Shown here: in pieces, positions 1 to 5,865 of the stretch
How positions within the stretch are numbered: the first letter of the stretch is position 1
Layout of the letters: each line of letters opens with the position of its first letter
Assembly: GCA_029262935.1 (NCBI GenBank)
Contig: JAJCYK010000177.1
Coordinates: 1 to 6,780, forward strand
Length of the DNA stretch: 6,780 nucleotides
Reading direction: 5' to 3'
Source of the DNA: Cytophagales bacterium
GTDB taxonomy: Bacteria; Bacteroidota; Bacteroidia; Cytophagales; Cyclobacteriaceae
The notes under the pieces: generated by a model
The model's database searches: none
The model's input: only the letters and a program-made list of their open reading frames with translations
What the model was told of the DNA's origin: nothing
Position numbers and translations under genes: made by a program

Positions 1-1
1 T

Positions 2-628
2 GATTGCGAAACAAAAATCGCCACAGATGGAGAAGCGGGATTATTGCTGGCTTTGGAAACCCCCCTGGACTTGGTGATACTGGATATCATGTTACCTAAA
101 ATGGATGGGTTGGAGGTTTGTAGACAACTAAGAGCCACCAAGAATCATACTCCCATATTAATGCTCACCGCTCGCTCTGAAGAAATAGATAAGATACTTG
201 GATTGGAAACAGGCGCAGATGATTATTTGACAAAACCCTTTAGTGTGAGAGAGTTCATTGCTAGAGTCAAAGCCATCTTCCGAAGGGCAAAGATGAATAC
301 AGAAGTTTCCGAAGTTGAAGGAGAAGCCATCATTATGCACCACGGACTCTCCATAGATCGCAATAAAAGAAAGATCACATTGGACGAGCAGCGCCTGGAG
401 CTTACCCCTAAGGAGTTTGACCTTTTAGTATTACTGGCCTCTAACCCAGGTCATAGTTATTCTCGTAATCGCCTTTTGCGTTTGGTATGGGGTTATGAAT
501 TTGAAGGCTATGAGCATACCGTGAATTCGCACATCAACCGGCTGCGGTCCAAAATAGAACCAGATCCAAACAATCCCATTTATATATTAACTACCTGGGG
601 TGTCGGATATCGATTTAATGATGAATAA
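2..628 (+). CDS. OmpR/PhoB-family response regulator, N-terminus cut by window edge
   Basis: Cytoplasmic DNA-binding response regulator, the output half of the two-component system with the kinase that follows. The frame is open to the left edge, so the gene starts outside the window. By comparison with the family about 25 residues are missing, including the first acidic pocket residues. What remains of the receiver domain has the phosphoacceptor Asp (codon 83-85, in VILDIMLPKMDG), the switch Thr (167-169, LMLTAR) and the conserved Lys (233-235, YLTKPF). A linker leads to a C-terminal winged helix of the OmpR type: LTPKEFDLL, the recognition helix region HTVNSHINRLRSKIE, and the terminal hairpin WGVGYRF. 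The kinase gene begins 8 bases after the TAA, so the two are surely co-transcribed. The specific regulon cannot be read from the protein. The direct repeat upstream of the next gene downstream is a plausible binding site. The family assignment is firm; no gene symbol is justified. Confidence 0.96.
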   Translation, partial: DCETKIATDGEAGLLLALETPLDLVILDIMLPKMDGLEVCRQLRATKNHTPILMLTARSEEIDKILGLETGADDYLTKPFSVREFIARVKAIFRRAKMNTEVSEVEGEAIIMHHGLSIDRNKRKITLDEQRLELTPKEFDLLVLLASNPGHSYSRNRLLRLVWGYEFEGYEHTVNSHINRLRSKIEPDPNNPIYILTTWGVGYRFNDE

Positions 629-636
629 AACCTAAA

Positions 637-2136
637 ATGAAAAAGATCTTTAACAGTCTCTACTGGAGGCTTGCCGCTACATTTTTGCTGCTACTTGCCA
701 TAATCGGATGTGCTTATGTATTTATCACGGTCGATACGGTCAAGATGTATTTTCAGGAAAAAAACCAGCGTTTACATGCGGACTTGGCCAAGCATGTAGT
801 GACGGAAGTAAAACCTACTTATATCAACGGCAACGTAGACGAAGCCTCTATGGATATGATTATGCATAGCATGATGGCAATTAATCCTAGCATTGAAGTT
901 TATCTGTTAAATACAGATGGAGAAATCCTCAATTATGTAGCTCCTTATAAGAAAGTAAAACTAGAAAAAGTGCAAATGGCTCCTGTTTTGCGCTTTATTG
1001 ATACAGATGGCCAAGAGTTTATTAAAGGGGACGACCCTCGGAATCCAGGAATACAAAAGGAATTTTCTGCGGCACCACTTTTGGAGGAAGATCAGCTAAT
1101 AGGGTACGTATATGTGGTCCTTGCCAGTGAAGAGTACGATGTAGCTGCGCAAGACCTTATTGGAGACTACATTATGAGACTTGGGGGTAAAACGATGTTA
1201 ATCACTCTGCTTACAACCCTTTTACTGGGGCTTGTGATATTTTGGTTTATCACCCGCTATTTAAAGCAAATTATTGAAGTAGTGAAACGGTTTAGAGATG
1301 GAAATTTACAGGAACGGATCCCTGTAAAATCCAGTGGGGAATTAAAAATACTTGCTTTAACTTTTAACGATATGGCTGAGAAAATTTTAAATAACATAGA
1401 ACAAATTAAGGCCACTGAAAATTTGAGACGGGAACTCGTGGCCAACGTTTCTCATGATCTTAGAACTCCCATCAGTATCATCCACGGGTATGTGGAAACC
1501 ATGTTAATGAAGGAGGATTCGATATCCAATGAAGACCGCGTGCTGTACTTGAATACTATTTTAGAAAGCACAGAGCGCTTAAAAAAATTAGTTGCCGATC
1601 TTTTCGAATTATCCAAATTAGAAGCTAAGGAGGTACAACCTCAAAAAGAACCGTTCTTCATTACAGAGCTTATTCAAGATATCAGCCATAAGCACAAACT
1701 AATGGCCAAAGAAAGAAACATAACTATTGTACCAGTAATTGATAATAATACGCCCATGGTACACGCCGATGTATCTTTGATTGAGCGCGTACTCCAAAAT
1801 CTCATTGACAACGCCATAAAGTTCAGCGACAGTGGTGGCATTATCACCATTGAAACTCACAAGTTTGACAACGATGTAGAAGTAAAAATTACCGACACTG
1901 GTAAAGGAATAGCAGAAGAAGATATTCCCTACGTATTTGATCGTTATTTCAATTTCTCGAAATCCATTGTCGGGTCCCAAGATAAGGCCAGTGAAGTGTC
2001 TAAAACCAGTTCAGGATTGGGGCTGGCGATAGTCAAAAAGATTTTGGAAATTCACAACGCCACCATAAACCTCAGCAGTCGGCTTAACAAAGGTAGCTCC
2101 TTTTCTTTTCGACTGCCTATGCACCAAAGTGCGTAG
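637..2136 (+). CDS. Membrane sensor histidine kinase (HAMP-HisKA-HATPase) with Cache/PAS-like periplasmic domain
   Basis: Inner-membrane sensor kinase of 499 residues that should autophosphorylate on His and pass the phosphate to the regulator encoded just upstream. Visible order: short cytoplasmic start, TM1 at about 12-31, periplasmic domain of about 155 residues (32-185), TM2 at about 186-206, HAMP at about 207-258, HisKA with SHDLRTP (His273), then the ATPase domain. In the ATPase domain the N box is NLIDNAIKF (Asn392), the G1 box is DTGKG (420-424), the F box is YVFDRYF, and the G2 box is GLGLAI (460-465). All catalytic motifs are intact. The periplasmic part contains a strand-rich stretch, SIEVYLLNTDGEILNYVAP, and a later LIGYVYVVL. 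Both look like a Cache/PAS fold, so it may bind a small ligand, but none can be named. The ATG at 637 follows an A-rich leader without a Shine-Dalgarno sequence, usual for Bacteroidota. The hairpin at 2161-2193 probably ends the transcript. Confidence 0.96.
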   Translation: MKKIFNSLYWRLAATFLLLLAIIGCAYVFITVDTVKMYFQEKNQRLHADLAKHVVTEVKPTYINGNVDEASMDMIMHSMMAINPSIEVYLLNTDGEILNYVAPYKKVKLEKVQMAPVLRFIDTDGQEFIKGDDPRNPGIQKEFSAAPLLEEDQLIGYVYVVLASEEYDVAAQDLIGDYIMRLGGKTMLITLLTTLLLGLVIFWFITRYLKQIIEVVKRFRDGNLQERIPVKSSGELKILALTFNDMAEKILNNIEQIKATENLRRELVANVSHDLRTPISIIHGYVETMLMKEDSISNEDRVLYLNTILESTERLKKLVADLFELSKLEAKEVQPQKEPFFITELIQDISHKHKLMAKERNITIVPVIDNNTPMVHADVSLIERVLQNLIDNAIKFSDSGGIITIETHKFDNDVEVKITDTGKGIAEEDIPYVFDRYFNFSKSIVGSQDKASEVSKTSSGLGLAIVKKILEIHNATINLSSRLNKGSSFSFRLPMHQSA

Positions 2137-2160
2137 GATTTTCACCTTAGCATAAAGACC

Positions 2161-2193
2161 AGAGAGCTAGTAATATTACAGCTCTTTTTTTTT
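2161..2193 (+). terminator. Rho-independent terminator of the two-component operon
   Basis: GAGCT (2164-2168) pairs with AGCTC (2180-2184). The space between them is itself nearly palindromic (GTAAT/ATTAC), giving a compact stem with one bulged A. Nine T residues follow directly (2185-2193), and the A/G bases at 2161-2163 can extend the stem into the T tract. It lies 24 bases after the kinase stop codon. It separates the regulator-kinase unit from the lipoprotein gene, which therefore should have its own promoter. Confidence 0.8.
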
Positions 2194-2243
2194 GTTTACA
2201 GTATTCCTGCTGGTCATTGACTTTTGTTACTTACTATTTAATC

Positions 2244-2262
2244 TTTCGTGACTTTTTCGTGA
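2244..2262 (+). promoter_or_regulatory. Direct repeat TTTCGTGA x2, 11-bp period: candidate response-regulator box
   Basis: TTTCGTGA occurs at 2244-2251 and again, identical, at 2255-2262, a start-to-start distance of 11 bp or about one helical turn. Two same-oriented 6-8 bp half-sites at 11-bp spacing is the arrangement recognised by dimers of OmpR/PhoB-family regulators such as PhoB, PmrA and QseB. A gene for such a regulator lies less than 2 kb upstream. The box ends 46 bp before the chosen lipoprotein start and 11 bp before a possible -7 element (2274-2281), the place where an activator replacing the -33 element would sit. The repeat is seen directly; its function and its regulator are inferred. 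Confidence 0.45.
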
Positions 2263-2273
2263 TAGTTGATAAG

Positions 2274-2281
2274 CACCTTTG
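2274..2281 (+). promoter_or_regulatory. Weak -7 element candidate for the lipoprotein gene
   Basis: CACCTTTG matches the Bacteroidota -7 consensus TAnnTTTG at all specified positions except the first. No good TTTG -33 element lies at the expected distance. That would fit a promoter depending on an activator bound at the direct repeat just upstream. Eight-base matches of this quality are common by chance, so this is only a suggestion. Confidence 0.25.
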
Positions 2282-2308
2282 AGGTCTAACCAAATGAAAT
2301 GTTTAATC

Positions 2309-3640
2309 ATGAAGAAGTTTTTTTTGTTTATGCTGCCTTTGGCAGTGGCAGTTGGATGTGATGACGACGATCCGGGCACAGGCCCCGTACCTTCTACCCC
2401 TACTGATTTTACTATAAGAATTGAAAATGTTACCGCGGCCAACCCCTTCTTTAGCAGCGGATCTGTAAATGGCCTCTTGATGCCAGGCGCAGAGCAGGAG
2501 TTTATGTTTGAAGCTGGGCCGGTAACTTTACCGGGAGCCGTAACAAAATTAAGCTTGGTCACCATGTTTGTCCAGTCCAATGATTTGTTTTTTGCACCAG
2601 GAGAAGCAGGGATTACTTTATATGAGAATGGCGCGCGTGTTACTGGAGATGTGACCGATCAAATTGATCTTTGGGATGCTGGTACTGAGGTAAACGAAGA
2701 ACCTGGTGTAGGCCCTAATCAAGCCCCCAGGCAAGGTCCTGCCAATACCGGAGATGATGAAAACGGTACGGTGATCCTGGTAGATGACAGTGGTGACGGG
2801 TTTACTTATCCAGCTGTTTCTGACGTGATTCAGGTAGAGATTGAAGCTCTCCCAGGTTCTGATACCGGGTTTAAGGTTATCGTTAGAAACATCTCTGATG
2901 GGTCAGCCTTACCTACGCCATTCGCGGGACTGTCCTGGGTGGTACATACTGCCGATGCTCCCTACTTTACCGTAGGCGAAGCCGATCGTGGCGAGGGACT
3001 GGAGTCCATTGCAGAAGATGGCGATGAGACCTCATTGGTAACTTATCAAGATGATAACACGGGATTAATTACGCCACTCTCTCCAGGAGTTTGGGCGGTA
3101 CATGATGATGGCGTCAATCCTTTGTTTACCAGCGGCACCGCTGACCTAGGTGAAGGCTTAGAAGCTATCGCCGAGGATGGTGAGCCGGGTGCCTTGGCTA
3201 CCGTACTAAATGGCAAAACAGGTGTAAGCAGCAGTGCTTTGTTCAATACTCCTGCGGGAGCTACTGCTCCCGGTCCAGCCATCCCAGGAGGAGCCTATGA
3301 ATTTACGGTGACTGCGGAAGCTGGCGACTATCTATCTTTTGCTACCATGTTTGTTCAATCCAATGACTTGTTTTACACCTTCGCTGAAGGAGGCATTCCC
3401 TTATTTAATAATGGGGCTGCGGTAAGCGGTGACATGACCACTTCTGTTTTGCTTTATGATGCGGGTACAGAAGTAAATGAGTTTCCGGGAGCCGGTCTAA
3501 ATCAGGTTATACGACAAGGCGCGCTTAATACTGGAACAGATGAGGGTGGAGTAGTAACGAATATTAACAACATTAGCGATGGGTTTACTTACCCTGATAT
3601 CGCTAACGTCATTCAAGTTACTATCACCCCACAACAATAA
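2309..3640 (+). CDS. Surface lipoprotein with two Spondin_N-type domains
   Basis: Predicted lipoprotein of 443 residues. The ATG at 2309 is chosen because it gives a compact lipoprotein signal, MKKFFLFMLPLAVAVGC, with the lipobox Cys at 17. An in-frame ATG at 2294 would only add five residues. The Cys is followed by DDDD, resembling the acidic Bacteroidota surface-export signal, so the protein is probably on the outer face of the outer membrane. Two modules resemble Spondin_N (the F-spondin N-terminal domain, a C2-like fold in animals). Module 1 spans about 32-185 and module 2 about 188-443. Each carries the signature TMFVQSNDLF (from 85 and from 346), then a D-A-G-T-E-V-N motif, an N-Q-x-x-R-Q-G motif, and a closing DGFTYP...VIQV strand. 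Module 2 also has a duplicated stretch (204-238 and 256-291) that module 1 lacks. The bacterial role is unknown; adhesion, matrix or metal-dependent binding are guesses. It has its own upstream region with a regulator-like direct repeat and a strong downstream hairpin. Confidence 0.88.
   Translation: MKKFFLFMLPLAVAVGCDDDDPGTGPVPSTPTDFTIRIENVTAANPFFSSGSVNGLLMPGAEQEFMFEAGPVTLPGAVTKLSLVTMFVQSNDLFFAPGEAGITLYENGARVTGDVTDQIDLWDAGTEVNEEPGVGPNQAPRQGPANTGDDENGTVILVDDSGDGFTYPAVSDVIQVEIEALPGSDTGFKVIVRNISDGSALPTPFAGLSWVVHTADAPYFTVGEADRGEGLESIAEDGDETSLVTYQDDNTGLITPLSPGVWAVHDDGVNPLFTSGTADLGEGLEAIAEDGEPGALATVLNGKTGVSSSALFNTPAGATAPGPAIPGGAYEFTVTAEAGDYLSFATMFVQSNDLFYTFAEGGIPLFNNGAAVSGDMTTSVLLYDAGTEVNEFPGAGLNQVIRQGALNTGTDEGGVVTNINNISDGFTYPDIANVIQVTITPQQ
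2918..3022 (+). repeat. Internal protein repeat, copy 1 (35 residues) of the Spondin_N lipoprotein
   Basis: Residues 204-238 begin PFAGLSWVVH and end GEGLESIAEDG. They match the segment at 3074-3181 in the pattern P-x-x-x-G-x-x-W-x-V-H, then a phenylalanine flanked by threonine, then A-D-x-G-E-G-L-E-x-I-A-E-D-G. Codon choices differ between the copies, so the duplication is not recent. Confidence 0.75.
3074..3181 (+). repeat. Internal protein repeat, copy 2 (36 residues) of the Spondin_N lipoprotein
   Basis: Residues 256-291 begin PLSPGVWAVH and end GEGLEAIAEDG. From memory of the family this copy is closest to the usual form of single-domain bacterial Spondin_N proteins, where the same stretch precedes an FNTP...PGP...PGG segment. 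Here that segment follows at about residue 310. Copy 1 looks like an added unit placed ahead of it, 52 residues upstream. Confidence 0.75.
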
Positions 3641-3655
3641 GGTAAGTTAATGCAT

Positions 3656-3740
3656 AAACGTCATTCTCATGAGAGCAGGAATTCCCACTTTGTTTTAAGA
3701 TGGGTACAATAGGGATTCCACTTTCATGGGGGTGACGTTT
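3656..3740 (+). terminator. Very long imperfect hairpin in the convergent spacer, probable transcript end of the lipoprotein gene
   Basis: Bases 3656-3675 pair with 3721-3740 without interruption: 20 pairs, of which 16 are Watson-Crick and 4 are U-G (3664/3732, 3665/3731, 3667/3729, 3673/3723). After a small internal loop, GGAAT (3678-3682) pairs with ATTCC (3715-3719), and CCC (3684-3686) pairs with GGG (3712-3714) across a bulged T. The loop is about 25 nt. The structure starts 15 bases after the lipoprotein stop and ends just before the stop of the opposing amidohydrolase gene. TTTTT at 3738-3742 forms the 3' foot. All four wobbles become A-C mismatches in RNA of the other strand, so the fold fits + strand transcripts best. 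It may still help stop the opposing transcript. Alternatives are a small RNA, an RNase III substrate, or a worn inverted-repeat element. Confidence 0.6.
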
Positions 3741-5180
3741 TTAATAGCCAGCCTTGATTTCTTCCAGTTTTTGGCTTCGCACCTGAGAGTTATAAAAAAC
3801 ACCATCCTTTATCACACCCCAAACACCGCGAACAGCCTCAATGTTTTGCAAAGGATTTGCCTCTAATAGAACCAAATCAGCTATTTTACCTTCTTCTACG
3901 CTACCATATTCCTTTTCAATCTCTAAAAATAAAGCAGGATTAATAGTTGCCGTTTTGAGGGCTTCCTCCGGAGAAATTCCTGCTGCGACCAAAGCCTGAA
4001 GTTCATTATGAACTCCTACACCTGGCCAACATAGTGGATTAGCTCCTACGTCTGTTCCCGCCAACAGCTTTACCCCGCTACTATGTAAGGACCGTACTAT
4101 TTTTTCATAGTATTCATATAACCTTCGCTTCAGGGCCAAAAAAGCCTTATTATCCCGATATTTTAAATGATCGTTTAGCTCGACAGTCCAATACTTCTTT
4201 AAATATGGTGGAAGAAACGGCCACAAGTCCGCGTCGGCAACCAGTTCCTGTTCAAACCAAGCATTTTTGTACCACATACTTAAGGTGGGAGTATGCCAAG
4301 TATCGTGCTTCAAAAATACCTCGATTAGTGTAGCTAGTCGTTTTTCATCAAAAGTATCTAGCATTAAATTTTGCCTATACAGGTATTGATCGAACCGATC
4401 TTTAATTCCTCCATAGTCGATGGTGCCATTGGCAACATCTTCTTTAATTGAAGAGCATTCTTGCAAGATCTCTAACAAATGTTCTTGGCTTTTCATACCC
4501 GAAGCTGCAGCTTCCGAAGGTAATACTTCCAAGGGCACATGGCCTACCATAGTAATCCCTTTTTCCGAGGCATATTCACTTAACTTGAAATATAGATCTC
4601 GTGGTAATAACGAATATACCTTAAGGAAGTCCGCTCCGGCTTGAATCAAGGAATCTACCACTGGTTTTACTTGATTGCTATCCTTAATCCCCACCGAGCC
4701 GTCCCACATTGGGCTGGGTCCATCCAACAAAGGGCCACAGGCGAAGATCTTTGGAACGATTAAATCACCTTGTGCACCCAGCCGTCGCCAACGTTGCACC
4801 AAAGCCAGGCTGCCGGCCATATCCCGGATCCCGGTGACCCCATTTAGTACAAACTGCGGCATCAATTGGTCCTGGTGGGTTATTTCTGGGTCCAGGCGCC
4901 AGACCTCCGGATCATCCGGATGCGCGTGCATGTCCCAAAGTCCGGGTATTAGATACTTCCCCTCAGCATTAAATGAAGCTAACCCTGGATTCCAGTCTCG
5001 ACTACCTGCGGGAGCCATAGTCTTAATTCGCCCTTCCGCGATCACCAAATCCTGGGGTTGATCCATCAGTCTTCCCTCAGTCACATCAACTACATGGACG
5101 TTTCTCAGCAACCAACGTTCTTCTTGAGCTGATAAACTACCAACAGAGATCAATACCACGAGAAGTGCTGATTTGACCAT
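3741..5180 (-). CDS. Exported metal-dependent amidohydrolase (imidazolonepropionase/prolidase-like)
   Basis: Secreted or periplasmic hydrolase of the amidohydrolase superfamily, 479 residues. The ATG at 5180 is chosen because it starts a clean signal peptide, MVKSALLVVLISVGSLSAQ, probably cut after Ala18, and because it overlaps the stop of the preceding gene (TAATG). A longer in-frame reading to 5264 would put 28 unrelated residues before it. A small N-terminal beta-sandwich strand region (WLLRNVHVVDV, LVIAEGRI) leads to the TIM barrel. The expected binuclear metal ligands are all there: HAH (His85, His87) in IPGLWDMHAH, the probable carboxylated Lys187 in GADFLKVY, His214 in MVGHVPLE, His234 in KSQEHLLE, and Asp377 in LLAGTDVGANP. 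The C-terminus returns to the sandwich (GSVEEGKIADLVLLEANPL). The family includes prolidases, other dipeptidases and lactonase-like enzymes, so the substrate cannot be named. It is the second gene of a two-gene operon with an NTF2-like protein. Confidence 0.93.
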   Translation of the reverse strand: MVKSALLVVLISVGSLSAQEERWLLRNVHVVDVTEGRLMDQPQDLVIAEGRIKTMAPAGSRDWNPGLASFNAEGKYLIPGLWDMHAHPDDPEVWRLDPEITHQDQLMPQFVLNGVTGIRDMAGSLALVQRWRRLGAQGDLIVPKIFACGPLLDGPSPMWDGSVGIKDSNQVKPVVDSLIQAGADFLKVYSLLPRDLYFKLSEYASEKGITMVGHVPLEVLPSEAAASGMKSQEHLLEILQECSSIKEDVANGTIDYGGIKDRFDQYLYRQNLMLDTFDEKRLATLIEVFLKHDTWHTPTLSMWYKNAWFEQELVADADLWPFLPPYLKKYWTVELNDHLKYRDNKAFLALKRRLYEYYEKIVRSLHSSGVKLLAGTDVGANPLCWPGVGVHNELQALVAAGISPEEALKTATINPALFLEIEKEYGSVEEGKIADLVLLEANPLQNIEAVRGVWGVIKDGVFYNSQVRSQKLEEIKAGY

Positions 5181-5686
5181 TAGTAGGTAGCTCCCTGGGC
5201 AGTACGTTCTGGAATTTCGCATGCTTGCTCTTGTCTGGTATCTGCCAGGTGAAATATTCGCCATTGGCTACCATCATGGGCTAATTGAATTGCATCTACT
5301 CCGCAATGATGAAACTCTTTGTCCAAGTAAAATCCGTACCGTACCCAAACGGCGGCCAAATTTAGATCAATTTGCACTTGGTAATCCCATATGCGCTCGT
5401 CCCAAACTTGATCATGAGGTTTTCCAATAGCATTGAACCAATTTGAAATATCATCAATTTTAAATTGAGGCTCTCCCTCTTTGTTGATGAACGCAGTATT
5501 GGCAGAGGGCTGGGGGTAAAAATGGGATTTAACTTTAGCACTGTCTGCTTCACGCATGCCATCAAAGACATCAATAACCACTCTCATAACTTCTTGCTCA
5601 GATTCATTAAGTGAATCCCATTCCGGGGACTGTGCGGAAATTAGCACTGACCATGTGGTAAATATGACTGTTAACAACGTTCTCAT
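5180..5686 (-). CDS. Exported NTF2-like (SnoaL / lumazine-binding-like) small protein
   Basis: Protein of 168 residues with a signal peptide, MRTLLTVIFTTWSVLISAQ, probably cut after Ala18. The mature part looks like an NTF2-fold domain. An N-terminal helix (EVMRVVIDVFDGMREADSAK, about 32-51) is followed by an F-Y-P stretch and the closing strands (VQIDLNLAAVWVRYGFYLD, about 104-122; GVDAIQLAHDG; QWRIFHLADTR, about 141-151). That ending is typical of secreted Bacteroidota proteins labelled 'nuclear transport factor 2 family' or putative lumazine-binding. It may be an enzyme of unknown reaction or a small-ligand binder; no catalytic residues can be assigned with confidence. Its stop overlaps the start of the amidohydrolase gene by one base, which suggests translational coupling and a shared pathway. 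The start at 5686 gives the signal peptide immediately. No Shine-Dalgarno sequence is evident. Confidence 0.8.
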   Translation of the reverse strand: MRTLLTVIFTTWSVLISAQSPEWDSLNESEQEVMRVVIDVFDGMREADSAKVKSHFYPQPSANTAFINKEGEPQFKIDDISNWFNAIGKPHDQVWDERIWDYQVQIDLNLAAVWVRYGFYLDKEFHHCGVDAIQLAHDGSQWRIFHLADTRQEQACEIPERTAQGATY

Positions 5687-5687
5687 A

Positions 5688-5730
5688 AGGCAGGGAGTTG
5701 ATTTGTATAAAGTATATAAAAATACTGCCT
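5688..5730 (-). promoter_or_regulatory. Leader inverted repeat directly upstream of the NTF2-like gene
   Basis: AGGCAG (5688-5693) and CTGCCT (5725-5730) are perfect 6-bp inverted repeats around 31 AT-rich bases. A second arm pair, AGTAT (5711-5715) and ATACT (5722-5726), overlaps the outer arm at two bases, so the two hairpins could compete. In - strand RNA the outer stem ends one base before the ATG. The weak -7-like TATTTTTA (5724-5717, read on the - strand) also lies here, so the region may be promoter rather than leader. The repeats are seen; any role is inferred. Confidence 0.25.
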
Positions 5731-5824
5731 ATAAGCTTCTATTTTTCCATGGAGGGCAAAATAAGTATATGAAACTATTAATCAGGTAGGAGGAGTAACT
5801 ATGTGTTAATAAAAAATCACCCTG

Positions 5825-5832
5825 TAATATTG
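5825..5832 (+). promoter_or_regulatory. Weak -7 element candidate for the Gfo/Idh/MocA gene
   Basis: TAATATTG has a single mismatch to the Bacteroidota TAnnTTTG element and lies 33 bases before the ATG at 5866, giving a plausible short leader. No convincing TTTG -33 element is found about 20 bp upstream. The rest of the 179-bp divergent spacer (5687-5865) is AT-rich and holds no supported gene. Confidence 0.25.
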
Positions 5833-5865
5833 GTCCTATTCTAGAAAAAAACCGTAAATATAGTT

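Noticed and set aside
2223..2247. TTTG (2223-2226) with TAATCTTTC (2239-2247) as a promoter pair for the lipoprotein gene
   Set aside because: The spacing is only about 12 bases instead of about 19-21, and the second element is off consensus. The element at 2274-2281 placed after the direct repeat is more plausible.
2279..2308. Longer starts for the lipoprotein (TTG at 2279, ATG at 2294)
   Set aside because: The ATG at 2309 gives a standard lysine-lysine n-region and lipobox at 17. The earlier starts add residues before the signal peptide without support, and the TTG lies within the suggested promoter.
4675..5061. Open frame of 128 codons on the + strand inside the amidohydrolase gene
   Set aside because: It is antisense to a well-supported enzyme, and its translation resembles no family and is rich in proline, serine and cysteine as expected of a shadow frame.
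5181..5264. N-terminal extension of the amidohydrolase frame to 5264
   Set aside because: It would put 28 residues without family resemblance before a perfect signal peptide and would overlap the end of the NTF2-like gene. The ATG at 5180 is far better.
5788..5809. A strong Shine-Dalgarno-like AGGAGGAG eight bases before ATG, followed by a single codon and a stop (ATG TGT TAA)
   Set aside because: A two-codon reading frame in an AT-rich spacer of a phylum that rarely uses Shine-Dalgarno sequences is most simply chance. It is also 57 bases ahead of the real start at 5866.
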